From Herpetosiphon aurantiacus DSM 785 (lineage in GTDB: Bacteria; Chloroflexota; Chloroflexia; Chloroflexales; Herpetosiphonaceae): 64,000 nucleotides of DNA. Of the stretch, positions 34,127-42,986 are shown one piece after another (positions within the stretch are counted from its first letter, which is position 1; each line of letters opens with the position of its first letter). Position numbers and translations under genes: made by a program. Location: NCBI GenBank assembly GCA_000018565.1, contig CP000875.1:3611199-3675198 (forward strand), read 5' to 3'. Under the pieces are notes generated by a model. That model did not search any database, was not told the DNA's origin, and saw only the letters and a list, made by a program, of their open reading frames with translations.

Positions 34127-35071
34127 CTATGCGTGCTGTTCTAGCCATTCCAAGATGGCTTTGGTTGTCTCTTCAGGCATTTCTTGTTGAATCCAATGAC
34201 CACAATCCAGATTGACAACTTCTACATTAGGCACGAAGGTTGTCAGAGTTTGCGACTTCTGAACAGAATCTCGGTCACCATAAATCATGAGAGTCGGCTG
34301 CTGGATAATTGGATTTACATCGGCCAACAAATGCCAATTACGGTCAAGATTGCGATACCAATTGATGCCACCCGTAAACCCTGATGCGGCGAAGGCCGAG
34401 ACGAAAACGTCCAGTTCGCTCTCGCTCATGATTGGCTCACCAAGTGGTACTGCGATTTTGGCAAGATTGATCAATGCCATCCCTGGCTGCGGCTCGGCAG
34501 GAGGGACATTCTTTCGATACATGTTGCGAAGAAACTGGAAACGATTAGCATCAAATACGGCATCTGCCACGCCTGGCTGGCGATTGAAATGCACGAAATA
34601 GAAATCGTCGCCAAACACGGCCTCCATAACCTCGATCCAAGGCTTTTCGCCGCGCTCAATATAGGGAACACTCAGATTAATCACCTTGTTGACCCGCGTG
34701 GGATGCAACAAGGTCAAACCCCAAACGACCATTGCCCCCCAATCATGGCCGACAAAGGTGGCATTGGCATATCCATAGTGATCAAGCAGCGCAATCAGAT
34801 CACCCGATAAATGTTGAATATCATAGGCGCTTACATCAGTTGGGCGCGATGAGTTGCCGTAGCCCCGCTGGTTTGGGACGATAACATGGTAGCCGGCGGC
34901 GGCAAGGGCAGCCATTTGATAGCGCCAAGAAAAGGCATGCTCAGGCCAGCCATGACAGAGAACTATCGGTTTGCCGCCATGGGGTTGGCCCGCTTCAAAG
35001 ACTTCGAGGTCTACGCCATTAACGGAAATAAAGCTGGGTTTAGGAAAATCGGTTGCATTAACCATCGTCAT
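34127..35071 (-). CDS. Epoxide-hydrolase-like alpha/beta hydrolase
   Basis: 314 residues from ATG 35071 (AAGGAAACA upstream; a longer frame to 35152 has no RBS). Marks: HGWP oxyanion motif (40-43), YHVIVPNQRGYGNSSRP, nucleophile Asp110 in VGHDWGAM, acid in YGDRDSV (about 266-268) and His292 in DCGHW. The Asp nucleophile points to epoxide hydrolase or haloalkane dehalogenase chemistry; HGWP and the SxP-type YGxSxxP run favour epoxide hydrolase. Divergent from the WYL regulator at 35250, with an operator-like palindrome between them. Confidence 0.9.
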   Translation of the reverse strand: MTMVNATDFPKPSFISVNGVDLEVFEAGQPHGGKPIVLCHGWPEHAFSWRYQMAALAAAGYHVIVPNQRGYGNSSRPTDVSAYDIQHLSGDLIALLDHYGYANATFVGHDWGAMVVWGLTLLHPTRVNKVINLSVPYIERGEKPWIEVMEAVFGDDFYFVHFNRQPGVADAVFDANRFQFLRNMYRKNVPPAEPQPGMALINLAKIAVPLGEPIMSESELDVFVSAFAASGFTGGINWYRNLDRNWHLLADVNPIIQQPTLMIYGDRDSVQKSQTLTTFVPNVEVVNLDCGHWIQQEMPEETTKAILEWLEQHA

Positions 35072-35199
35072 TGTTTCCTTCGCTATTGGTTGCTTCAAAA
35101 ATTCGGCAGAGCATGGGTTGTGCTGTTGTTGGTTCGGCAGTTTGTTAGCCAAAATCTCAACCGCCTGTTTGCGATGCGCGGAGTATAATAGCCCAATGA

Positions 35200-35215
35200 T
35201 GACAGCATTCTGTCA
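35200..35215. promoter_or_regulatory. Palindromic operator between hydrolase and WYL regulator
   Basis: Perfect TGACAG-CATT-CTGTCA. A TATAAT (35184-35189) lies 10 bp upstream on the plus strand. The dyad is a candidate binding site for the regulator at 35250. Confidence 0.6.
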
Positions 35216-35249
35216 CCATTCTAAAATTGTGGGCAAAAAGAGGATGCTG

Positions 35250-36164
35250 ATGGATAAAGTGGAACGACTCATCTCGATTATTATGATCTTGCTGAAAAAA
35301 GAACTTGTTTCAGCCAACGAATTCGCCCAATTATTCAACGTTTCTAAAAGGACGATCCTGCGCGATATGGATGCATTGAGTTTGGCGAACATCCCGATCT
35401 ACGCGGTTCATGGGGTCAACGGCGGCTATGGCATTATGCAAGAATACAAGGTTGATAAACGCCTCTTAAGTAGCTCCGATTTACAAAATATATTAACTGC
35501 GCTCAGCGGACTAGAACAAATCTTCCTGCCTGAAGAGGTTGAAAGAACGATTAAAAAAATTGAGGCAATGGTTGGTCAATTGGCATTGAATCGTGCGATT
35601 TACTTGTCATTTTATGCTTGGGAAGGTCGGTCTGAGCTACTTGAAACCCTCAAGACCTGCCAAGAATCTATATTAAAGAAAAGACTGGTTTTGTTTGATT
35701 ATACGGATAAAGATGGAACTATAACGCAGCGAATGATCGAACCCTACGAGCTGCATTTTAGCGAATCAACTTGGTATTTGAAAGGATTCTGTTTAGATCG
35801 CCAAGCCTATCGAAGTTTCAAATTAGCGCGGATCGATCACATGACGATGGATACCCGCGTATTTCCTTCGCGAGATAATAGCACTACACAAGGCCACGAA
35901 GCCCCGTACCTGCCGCAACTGATCACGATTAAGGCTTGGATCGCGCCCAGCATCAAAGACCAAATTATCGAACGCTATGGGCGCAAAAATCTTGAAGTTC
36001 AGCATTCTGGTGTATTGCTAGCAACTATGGAGATTCCACACAATCAGCTGGGATTTCAATTTTTAGCCAGCTTCGGCAGGCAGCTCAAAGTTGTTGAGCC
36101 ACAAGCCTATGTTGAAGATTTTCAGCAGTATTTAGCTCAAATGCTTGCCCACTATTCTTCATAA
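35250..36164 (+). CDS. HTH/WYL-domain transcriptional regulator
   Basis: 304 residues from ATG 35250, 6 nt after AGAGG. N-terminal DeoR-type winged helix (about 1-60: LVSANEFAQLFNVSKRTILRDMDAL, GGYGIMQEY), a middle helical part, WYL domain (about 150-215: RMIEPYELHFSESTWYLKGFCLDRQAYRSFKLARI) and a C-terminal WCX-like part. WYL domains sense small ligands or nucleotides in many regulators. It probably controls the divergent hydrolase and itself through the dyad at 35200; this is inference from position. Confidence 0.9.
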   Translation: MDKVERLISIIMILLKKELVSANEFAQLFNVSKRTILRDMDALSLANIPIYAVHGVNGGYGIMQEYKVDKRLLSSSDLQNILTALSGLEQIFLPEEVERTIKKIEAMVGQLALNRAIYLSFYAWEGRSELLETLKTCQESILKKRLVLFDYTDKDGTITQRMIEPYELHFSESTWYLKGFCLDRQAYRSFKLARIDHMTMDTRVFPSRDNSTTQGHEAPYLPQLITIKAWIAPSIKDQIIERYGRKNLEVQHSGVLLATMEIPHNQLGFQFLASFGRQLKVVEPQAYVEDFQQYLAQMLAHYSS

Positions 36165-36235
36165 AGGTCTCGGTTCAGCATCGCTGACCCAATGAATACA
36201 AATAATCAATGAATCGTAGCTAGTAATGGTAAGGA

Positions 36236-36286
36236 TTGACAACTAACGATAGTTACGTTATTATCAACTAACGATAGTTACGTTAT
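36236..36286 (+). promoter_or_regulatory. Promoter with tandem operators
   Basis: TTGACA (36236-36241), 17-nt spacer, TATTAT (36259-36264). A 22-bp unit starting CAACTAACGATAGTTACG occurs at 36240-36261, filling the spacer, and again at 36265-36286, just after the -10. Each has the dyad TAAC-GATA-GTTA. A repressor bound here would block the polymerase directly. Confidence 0.85.
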
Positions 36287-36305
36287 ATAAAAAGGATTTG
36301 AACCT

Positions 36306-36851
36306 ATGGCCCTGTTTAATCATCAACTGGCAGAACAAATCACGGCGTTAGTGCTACAACGCTATCGCAGTTTGGGGCAAGCATTAGGGGCAACGACCCT
36401 AGCCGAGGAAGCCGCCGCCGAAACCGCTTTTCAACATAACCTTAATTTGTTGATCGAGGTGGCCAATGGGCGGCATATGCGCAGTGAAATTATGTTGCGC
36501 CGCATTGAATTGGCACTTGAGCAATTGCTTGATTTGTTGTTGGGCAATGCCTTACAAAGTAAAGCGGTGTTTCCTGAGGATTTTTGGCAGAGCGAGATTG
36601 GCATTTTGGTGTCGCGCACGCGCTGGTGGATCTCCGCCGAAGATTTAATTACGATTAGCAATGCTGCTGCGCTCGCCTTTGGTCAGAACAATCAAGCCAA
36701 TCGCATGCGGATTTCCCGAGCAATCGATAATGGCCTGCTGGATTGGGTTCCCGATCCATCAGTGGCTAATCCGCAGCAAAATCGACGGGTGTTGCGTTCG
36801 CAAGTCGAGCGTTTGCGCGATTTAAGTCGTTTGCCAGAACTTGGCGATTAA
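36306..36851 (+). CDS. Unknown protein, possible autoregulator
   Basis: 181 residues, soluble, mostly helical. N-terminal half ALFNHQLAEQITALVLQRYRSLGQALGA; C-terminal half WISAEDLITISNAAALAFGQNNQANRMRISRAIDNGLLDWVPDPSVANPQQNRRVLRSQVERLRDL, which looks like a MerR-type winged-helix (a decision 'SNAAALAF' helix, an ISRAIDNGLL recognition segment). It lies directly behind the tandem operators, so it may bind them itself. RBS AAAAGG. The next gene starts 10 bp after its stop. Confidence 0.65.
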   Translation: MALFNHQLAEQITALVLQRYRSLGQALGATTLAEEAAAETAFQHNLNLLIEVANGRHMRSEIMLRRIELALEQLLDLLLGNALQSKAVFPEDFWQSEIGILVSRTRWWISAEDLITISNAAALAFGQNNQANRMRISRAIDNGLLDWVPDPSVANPQQNRRVLRSQVERLRDLSRLPELGD

Positions 36852-36861
36852 AGGAGCAGCG

Positions 36862-38094
36862 ATGAATCAGCCAATGCCCCAAACTGCCAGTGAATTAGGC
36901 TTGATGCAGGGTTTTCCACCTGCATCAAGGGTTGACCACGCCCAACAATTACTCAAACCCTATAATCGCTGGAGTTTCCAACATATTCAGTTGCTCAACC
37001 CAGTCGCCGATGTCTGGCGTGGCACTGAGCCAAGCAGCCCATTTGAGTATGATCTACACGATTTAGATTCTATAACGTACAAAAATTATCTTGGGCAGGA
37101 ATTGAGCTTTAATCATATGGTTGAGCAAAGCTACACCGATGGCCTGATGGTTCTGCATCGAGGCAAGGTAATTTACGAACGCTATTTGAATAATATGCAG
37201 CCACAAACATTGCACGCTTGGGCTTCAGGCAGCAAATCGGTGACTGGCACGTTGGCTGCGTTGCTGGTCGCTGAGCAAGTGCTTGATCCGCAAGCAACGG
37301 TTGCCTACTATTTACCTGAACTGGCCAACAGTGGGTTTGGTGATGCAACCCTCGCTCATGTGCTGGGCATGAGCACGGCGGTAGGCTTTGCCGAACAAAC
37401 TAGCAATTTGGTTACCGAAAATTTCAAGTATGGAGTGGCCTTGGGTTGGAATCCGCGTCCAGCCGATTATCAAGGCCCAACCAATGTCTATGAATTTTTG
37501 CCAACCATGCTGAACACTGGCGAGCATGGACAACGCTTTACCTACCAAACTCCGAACACCGATGTGCTGGCGTGGATTATCAAGCGCGTGCTGAATTGTA
37601 GTTTAGCCGAGGCAGTATCAACCTTTATCTGGCAAAAACTTGGGGCTGAGCGCGATGGGCTGTGGGTGGTTGATTCGGCTTGTGCTGAAACCGCTGGCTC
37701 TGGTTTTTGTTCAACGCTGCGAGATATGGCGCGATTTGGTCAAATGTTGCTCGGGCGGGGCGCATTCAACAACCAACAAATTTTGCCTGAAGCGGCTGTT
37801 TTGGCGATTGAGGCTGGGGGCGATCAAATAGCTTTTGGGTGGAGTGCCATCGCCCATCCTAGCAACGCCAACTATTCCTACAACTATCAATGGTGGCATA
37901 CTCACAATCAGCATGGCGCTTATATTGCCAATGGCTACGGTGGGCAGATGCTCTACATCGCACCCAAAGCCGAGCTAGTTTTTGCCAAAATGAGTTCATA
38001 CCCTACCCCTACGGCTGATGGCTCGGAATTTTACGCGGCTATGGGCGCAATTCCCAGCTTAATTGCCGCATTACAATACATATTCGCGCTTTGA
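36862..38094 (+). CDS. Serine hydrolase of the beta-lactamase/NylB family
   Basis: 410 residues from ATG 36862 (AAAGGAGC 4-8 nt upstream). SxxK motif Ser122-Gly-Ser-Lys125 (ASGSKSVTG), then FTYQTPNTDVLAWII, the Y-xx-PNTDVL motif of 6-aminohexanoate-dimer-hydrolase-like enzymes, and a late NGYGGQMLYIAP (the H/GG-type motif). No signal peptide, so probably cytoplasmic. The family hydrolyses amides and esters; true substrate unknown. Same transcript as the 181-residue gene upstream. Confidence 0.88.
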   Translation: MNQPMPQTASELGLMQGFPPASRVDHAQQLLKPYNRWSFQHIQLLNPVADVWRGTEPSSPFEYDLHDLDSITYKNYLGQELSFNHMVEQSYTDGLMVLHRGKVIYERYLNNMQPQTLHAWASGSKSVTGTLAALLVAEQVLDPQATVAYYLPELANSGFGDATLAHVLGMSTAVGFAEQTSNLVTENFKYGVALGWNPRPADYQGPTNVYEFLPTMLNTGEHGQRFTYQTPNTDVLAWIIKRVLNCSLAEAVSTFIWQKLGAERDGLWVVDSACAETAGSGFCSTLRDMARFGQMLLGRGAFNNQQILPEAAVLAIEAGGDQIAFGWSAIAHPSNANYSYNYQWWHTHNQHGAYIANGYGGQMLYIAPKAELVFAKMSSYPTPTADGSEFYAAMGAIPSLIAALQYIFAL

Positions 38095-38233
38095 TCTTAC
38101 CGCGATCAATCGTTCTCTAGACCCATGTTGCTAGCGCACAGTTGAGCTATGCTAATCACCAGATGATCAATTGTTGATAGCGAATACCAACTACACTGCC
38201 GCAAGGCGGTGTTTACTTTCTGTGCGAGGAACT

Positions 38234-39223
38234 ATGCAGCCTGAATATGCCATTCGAACCGTCAATTTGCAACGAACCTATAAAACCAAAGAACGGATCT
38301 TGAAGGCGCTTGATGGGGTTGATTTAGCGGTACGGCCAGGCGAATTATTCGGTTTTCTCGGGCCAAACGGCGCTGGAAAAACTACCACGATCAAAATTTT
38401 AACGACATTGTTATTGCCAACTGGCGGCACAGCTGAAGTTTGGGGCTTCGATGTGCTGCATGAAGCCGATGCAGTCCGCCGCCATATCAATATGGTTTCG
38501 GGCGGTGAATCGTCGGGCTATGGCTTGTTGACTGTGCGCGAAAATTTGTGGATGTTTACCCAGTTTCATGGCATGGATAGCAAACTAGCCAATAAACGCA
38601 TCGACGAATTGCTCGAAGTAATGGGCTTGGCCGATCGGGCTAAAACTCGCGTGAGTTTTCTTTCGACAGGCTTGCGCCAAAAAATGAACTATATTCGTGG
38701 TTTATTGACCGATCCTGATGTGTTGTTTCTTGATGAGCCAACGCTTGGGTTGGATGTTGAGGCGGCTCGCACGCTGCGCACCTACACCCGCCACTGGCTC
38801 GATACTAATCCAGGCAAAACCGTGGTGCTCACCACCCACTATATGCAAGAAGCCGATGAATTATGCGATCGGGTAGCAATTATCAGCGGCGGCACGATTT
38901 TGGCCTGCGATACACCAACCAGCCTCAAACATTCGCTGCAAGAAGATGTGGTGTTTCGCTTATTCACCACACCCGTAAATCCGGCCTTTTTGCAAGCAGT
39001 TGAGCAAATTGCGGGTGTGCAAAGCATCAGCCAACGCAGCGGTGATCAGCGCGATGAATTAAGCCTGATTCTCCGTGATGATGCGATTTTGCCCCACGTG
39101 TTGAGCCAACTGGCCGCGCATAATGCCGGTTTGTTGTCGCTCGAAAAACGCCAACCAACCCTTGAAGACGTGTTTGTCAACCTCGTTGGCCACTCATTAT
39201 CAGAAAGTGAGGCCAGTGCATGA
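38234..39223 (+). CDS. ABC transporter ATPase (ABC-2/DrrA type)
   Basis: 329 residues from ATG 38234 (GAGGAAC upstream). Walker A GPNGAGKTT (43-51), signature LSTGLRQKMNYIRGLL (LSTGL in place of LSGGQ), Walker B VLFLDEPTLGLD, H-loop VVLTTHYMQEADELCDRV and a C-terminal DrrA-like extension (about 235-320). Energises the two permeases that follow; it overlaps the first by 4 nt. Exported substrate unknown. Confidence 0.94.
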   Translation: MQPEYAIRTVNLQRTYKTKERILKALDGVDLAVRPGELFGFLGPNGAGKTTTIKILTTLLLPTGGTAEVWGFDVLHEADAVRRHINMVSGGESSGYGLLTVRENLWMFTQFHGMDSKLANKRIDELLEVMGLADRAKTRVSFLSTGLRQKMNYIRGLLTDPDVLFLDEPTLGLDVEAARTLRTYTRHWLDTNPGKTVVLTTHYMQEADELCDRVAIISGGTILACDTPTSLKHSLQEDVVFRLFTTPVNPAFLQAVEQIAGVQSISQRSGDQRDELSLILRDDAILPHVLSQLAAHNAGLLSLEKRQPTLEDVFVNLVGHSLSESEASA

Positions 39224-40104
39224 GCGTGATTCTCGATAAACATACAGCAGTTGAACGTCAACCCAACCCACGCCGTGGTAAAGGGCCAAGTGCTTTTACA
39301 ATCTTTTGGCGCTCAGTCATTGGGCGGGCTTATCCACGGATTATCGGCACGCAACGCGAACTAAGTTGGTTGTTTTTCGATATCTTTTTGCCATTTATGG
39401 CCACCATGTCGTATGTGTTGGTCTATGAGGCGATTGGTGCGCCAGCTTCCTACAAGGGCTTAGTGTTGGTCGGCGGAGCCATGACCGCCTTTTGGCTGAA
39501 TGTGCTTTGGTCGATGGCGATGCAGTTGTATTGGGATAAAGAGCAAGGCAATTTGCAACTATATATGCTAGCCCCAACCTCGCGCATGGCAATTTTGACG
39601 GGCATGGCCTTGGGTGGGTTGTTTGCAACGACGATTCGTGCCGCAATTATTTTGATTGGTGGCTCGTTGATCTTTGGCATTCGCTATCAAGCCACCAATT
39701 GGTTTGCCTTGGTCGGCATTTTCTTCTTGTCGCTAATTGCCTTGTATGGCATGGGCATGCTGCTCAGCTCCATTTTCTTGGTTTATGGGCGCGGCGCTTG
39801 GCAGATGACCGCCGCCTTGCAAGAGCCAGTTTTCTTTGTTTCCGGCTTTCACTTTCCAGTTAAAGCGCTGGGCACGGTCGTCGCAACTGGAGCTTCGGTT
39901 GTACCGTTGACCTTGGGTCTTGATGCAATGCGCCAATTGCTGTTTCCTGAAATGATGCAGCAATTTCAATTTTTGAGCGTTGGCACTGAAGCAGCAATTT
40001 TAGCAGGCCTAGCCTTGGGCTTTGGCCTTGTCGCACGCTGGGCCTTGCTGCGCATGGAGCGCAAATCACGCCAAGATGGCCGCCTGACCGAGCGAGGCAA
40101 TTAA
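39220..40104 (+). CDS. ABC-2 type permease, subunit 1
   Basis: 294 residues, six hydrophobic segments (about 46-64, 78-98, 118-142, 150-170, 175-200 and 250-270). Start overlaps the ATPase stop (ATGA). Contains FVSGFHFPVKALG before the last helices, the usual ABC-2 motif region. Works with 38234 and 40245 as a probable heterodimeric exporter. Confidence 0.88.
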   Translation: MSVILDKHTAVERQPNPRRGKGPSAFTIFWRSVIGRAYPRIIGTQRELSWLFFDIFLPFMATMSYVLVYEAIGAPASYKGLVLVGGAMTAFWLNVLWSMAMQLYWDKEQGNLQLYMLAPTSRMAILTGMALGGLFATTIRAAIILIGGSLIFGIRYQATNWFALVGIFFLSLIALYGMGMLLSSIFLVYGRGAWQMTAALQEPVFFVSGFHFPVKALGTVVATGASVVPLTLGLDAMRQLLFPEMMQQFQFLSVGTEAAILAGLALGFGLVARWALLRMERKSRQDGRLTERGN

Positions 40105-40244
40105 AGTCAAAAGTCAAAGGGCAAAAGGCAGAAATAAAAATAAAACCCAAAAAGAAATTTCCAGAATTAACATTAATTCTAGGGTTTGCTCATAAGGGAT
40201 TTTGCCTTTTGATTTTTGCCTTCTACCTTTACAAAGGGGTTTCT
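40105..40244. repeat. Heptanucleotide repeat block between permease genes
   Basis: AAAGTCAAAAGTCAAAGGGC on the left, GCCTTTTGATTTTTGCCTTC on the right; inverted ends. Same family as 8219-8340 and again inside an operon. Confidence 0.7.
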
Positions 40245-41105
40245 ATGCAGCGATTTTTGCAGGCGTTTCGGGTGGGCTTTTGGTTGGGCTGGAAAACCGA
40301 AAGTAACTGGACGAATCCGCTTTTTTATATTTTGTGGTCGTTGTTAGTGCCAATGTCGAATGGCTTGATTATGACTATGATGCTGCGGGTGTTGCAGCGC
40401 ACTGGTAATGTGAATGGGGCAGATCTATTGCCCTACGTGTTTATCGGCACGGTGGTTTATTCGATTGTGGCCTTGTTGCTGGATAGTATGGCGTGGGCCG
40501 TGCTCGAAGATCGCGAACGAATGGGCATGCTCAAATATATTGCGATCACGCCATCGTCGATGTATGGCTATTTATGGGGCCGTGGCTTTGCCAAAGTTTC
40601 AGTCAATTTCCTGGCAGTGCCGCTCACCTTGACCTTTGGCGCGTTGGTGCTCGATATTCCAATTCAGCTAAGTACGATCGATTGGCCGTTGTTGCTGGCG
40701 GTGGTGGTGCTTGGTTTATTGATTGTCACCTTTGCAGCCCAGATTTTGGCGGGCGTGACCTTGATGATTGCCCGCCACGCTGGCTTTGTCGGTCAAGCAG
40801 TTTCCGGTGCACTATACCTTTTCACTGGAGCCTTGTTTCCAATTACCGTGCTGCCAATTTGGATGCAAACGATTGCTCGCGCCGTACCATTGACCTATTG
40901 GCTCGAGGGCATGCGCCGTGCTTTATGGGTCGATGCCCGCAATCCAGCCTATAAAACCGGGCTTGAACAATTGAGCACCAGCAATCTACTATTAATTTTG
41001 GTTGGCGCAGCCGTGGCAATGGCAGTAATTTCGATTCCATTGCAGCGCCGCGCCGAACATCGGGCCAAAGAAAAAGGCTTGTTAGATATGAACACGGCTT
41101 ACTAA
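40245..41105 (+). CDS. ABC-2 type permease, subunit 2
   Basis: 286 residues from ATG 40245 (AAAGGGG upstream). Six hydrophobic segments; LFYILWSLLVPMSNGLIM, VPLTLTFGALVLDI, LAVVVLGLLIVTFAAQILAG and LYLFTGALFPITVLPIWMQTIARAVPLTYWLEGMRRAL, the typical ABC-2 C-terminal signature. Its stop overlaps the convergent oxidoreductase stop by 4 bp. Confidence 0.9.
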   Translation: MQRFLQAFRVGFWLGWKTESNWTNPLFYILWSLLVPMSNGLIMTMMLRVLQRTGNVNGADLLPYVFIGTVVYSIVALLLDSMAWAVLEDRERMGMLKYIAITPSSMYGYLWGRGFAKVSVNFLAVPLTLTFGALVLDIPIQLSTIDWPLLLAVVVLGLLIVTFAAQILAGVTLMIARHAGFVGQAVSGALYLFTGALFPITVLPIWMQTIARAVPLTYWLEGMRRALWVDARNPAYKTGLEQLSTSNLLLILVGAAVAMAVISIPLQRRAEHRAKEKGLLDMNTAY

Positions 41106-42130
41106 GGCGTGAACAGCACTTTGCCACCAGTCATATTGTTTTGATACAGTTCAAGGGCGTTTTGGGCTTCAGCTAGCTTAAAACGCCCTTGAATTGTTGA
41201 AGCCAACTCATCAATCAACAATTTTTGGATATTTTTGGTGATTCGGGCAAAATTCAAAGGGTTGATCTGGCTAATCCAATCGGTCAACCAAAAGCCCGTC
41301 ACATGTTTATTTTCAAAAATCAAACTTCGTGGATCGATTTGGCATGTACCGTCGGCCAATGCACCATACACCATCACCGTGCTCCCCTTGGGCATCGCTT
41401 TGAGCACTTGCCCAACTAATTCCCCGCCAACTGCATCAAAGGCCAAGTTGGCTTGCTGAGCGACACATAGGCTGGCAAGTTCCTCGGTAAAATCAGGGCT
41501 ATTGGAATTAAGCACATATTCGGCCCCTAAAACCCGCAATAATTCAACCTGCTCCTGCCGGCGCACAATGTTGATCAGCGTTATTTTTTCGCGTTGCGCC
41601 AAGCGCACCAACATCCGGCCCAATTGGCTTGCAGCGGCAGTTTGCACTAAGGCTTTGGCGTTGCGCTGACGGGCAATTTCGAGCAAAGCCCAAGCACTCA
41701 CCGGATTGACAATCGCTGAGGCGGCTTGCTCAAAACTCAGGCTATCGGCCAAGGGCAGGCATTGACGCGCCGCCACAATCACATAATCGGCCCACGCGCC
41801 ATCATCATCGGGCGATTGGGTGGCAAACGAAACCCGCTTGCCCAGTAGCACTTTGCTATATAATTGATCACCAGTGCTCACAATTGTGCCACTACCTTCG
41901 AAGCCAGGCACGGCAGGTAGCGGCTTTGTGATACCATAGACACCATTGATAAACATCATATCCGAGGGATTGATCGGGGTGGCAGCGACTTTGACCAAAA
42001 CTTCATGCGGCTTGAGCGGGCGTAAACTGCGCTCGACAAGCTCAAGTTTGGCCAAATCGCCGCTATAATCGCTGATAATCAAGGCTTTGCTACGAATAAT
42101 CGTCGGATCAAACGCTGGTTGTTCGCTCAT
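41102..42130 (-). CDS. Quinone-oxidoreductase-like MDR dehydrogenase
   Basis: 342 residues. VLVKVAATPINPSDMMFINGVYG and PAVPGFEGSGTIVS mark the zinc-free quinone oxidoreductase/2-enoyl reductase branch of medium-chain dehydrogenases. The nucleotide fold is LVQTAAASQLGRMLVRLA (AAASQLG in place of GGAGxVG), and IVRRQEQVELLRVLGAEYVLNS follows. NADPH is the likely cofactor. Divergent from the MarR regulator at 42313 with an operator between, so probably controlled by it. Confidence 0.9.
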   Translation of the reverse strand: MSEQPAFDPTIIRSKALIISDYSGDLAKLELVERSLRPLKPHEVLVKVAATPINPSDMMFINGVYGITKPLPAVPGFEGSGTIVSTGDQLYSKVLLGKRVSFATQSPDDDGAWADYVIVAARQCLPLADSLSFEQAASAIVNPVSAWALLEIARQRNAKALVQTAAASQLGRMLVRLAQREKITLINIVRRQEQVELLRVLGAEYVLNSNSPDFTEELASLCVAQQANLAFDAVGGELVGQVLKAMPKGSTVMVYGALADGTCQIDPRSLIFENKHVTGFWLTDWISQINPLNFARITKNIQKLLIDELASTIQGRFKLAEAQNALELYQNNMTGGKVLFTP

Positions 42131-42218
42131 AAAATCCAGATCCTTCTCTAGGCACGGTGCGCTGCTATCATACCGCGTTTTGGCCGGAATGATCGCCCTA
42201 TTTTTAACAATCTGCTAC

Positions 42219-42271
42219 TTGACGCTGCCTTATTTTGCAGTATGATCAAGATAGTTAGTTAACTTAACTAA
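42219..42271 (+). promoter_or_regulatory. marR promoter with palindromic operator
   Basis: TTGACG (42219-42224), 16-nt spacer, TATGAT (42241-42246), followed by TTAGTTAA-C-TTAACTAA (42255-42271), a perfect 8+8 dyad at the transcription start. Candidate MarR binding site shared with the divergent oxidoreductase gene. Confidence 0.8.
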
Positions 42272-42312
42272 ATTGTAAGCGGCAATGTAGCCGTTAGATA
42301 CAGTGATCTACT

Positions 42313-42771
42313 ATGACAACAAGCCGTGAATATGCCCAACAATTCATTCAATTGATCGATCGTACCAAGCGTATGCCCTTGGATGGAGCCTATGCCAAAA
42401 TCCATGAGCTAGGGTTATCGCATTCGCATCTACGGGCGATGTTTATTTTGGAGCACCAACCAGGCCTGCCGATGAAGGATTTGGCTGAAGCGTTGGCGAT
42501 GACTCCTCCTTCAGTCACGGTGCTCACGCGCAAACTTGAGGCCAGTGGTTTACTCGAACGCCTGCCCGATCAAGTTGATAGTCGGCGGGTGTTGTTACAG
42601 CTGAGCGCCGATGGTTCGCGGATGCTCGCCGAGATGCACAATGCCCATCTCGATCGCTTTACCCAGCTACTGAGTGGGCTTTCGCCCAGCGATCAAGCCC
42701 AATTTTTGGAGCTGATGAATCGCGCGGTCGAGGCTTTGGAGCGGATGTATCGCGAGGAATCTGAGGTCTAA
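42313..42771 (+). CDS. MarR-family regulator
   Basis: 152 residues, winged helix: LRAMFILEHQPGLPMKDLAEALAMTPPSVTVLTRKLEASGLLERLPDQVDSRRVLLQLSADG, with the DxRR wing. Probably represses itself and the divergent oxidoreductase via the 42255-42271 dyad. Confidence 0.93.
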   Translation: MTTSREYAQQFIQLIDRTKRMPLDGAYAKIHELGLSHSHLRAMFILEHQPGLPMKDLAEALAMTPPSVTVLTRKLEASGLLERLPDQVDSRRVLLQLSADGSRMLAEMHNAHLDRFTQLLSGLSPSDQAQFLELMNRAVEALERMYREESEV

Positions 42772-42827
42772 CCAACATGAGCATCGAGCTTGTCCATTTC
42801 TAGAAATTCCATAGCTTTGGTTATGAT

Positions 42828-42897
42828 CACCACCCTTCCGTCCCGCCTCAAGGCGGGAGACGCAGGGGGTTTTCATCCCCCTGCACCCCCTAAAGGA
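42828..42897. repeat. Double-hairpin repeat (family 2), copy 2
   Basis: CACCACCCTTCCGT, hairpin CCCGCCTCAAGGCGGG, then GCAGGGGG-TTTTCAT-CCCCCTGC. Compared with 23297-23366, stem base C-G has become A-T on both sides (CCGG to CAGG with matching TG), a compensatory change. Confidence 0.85.
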
Positions 42898-42986
42898 CAT
42901 TTAGAGGACTCTTGTATGTATTCACCGATAAATCAAATCCTAGGACTATTAGCTCGCAACGGAATGCAATTAAAGTCTCACGATTG

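Noticed and set aside
40209-40244. Upstream start for the second ABC permease
   Set aside because: The extension is encoded by heptanucleotide repeat DNA; ATG 40245 has a suitable AAAGGGG site.
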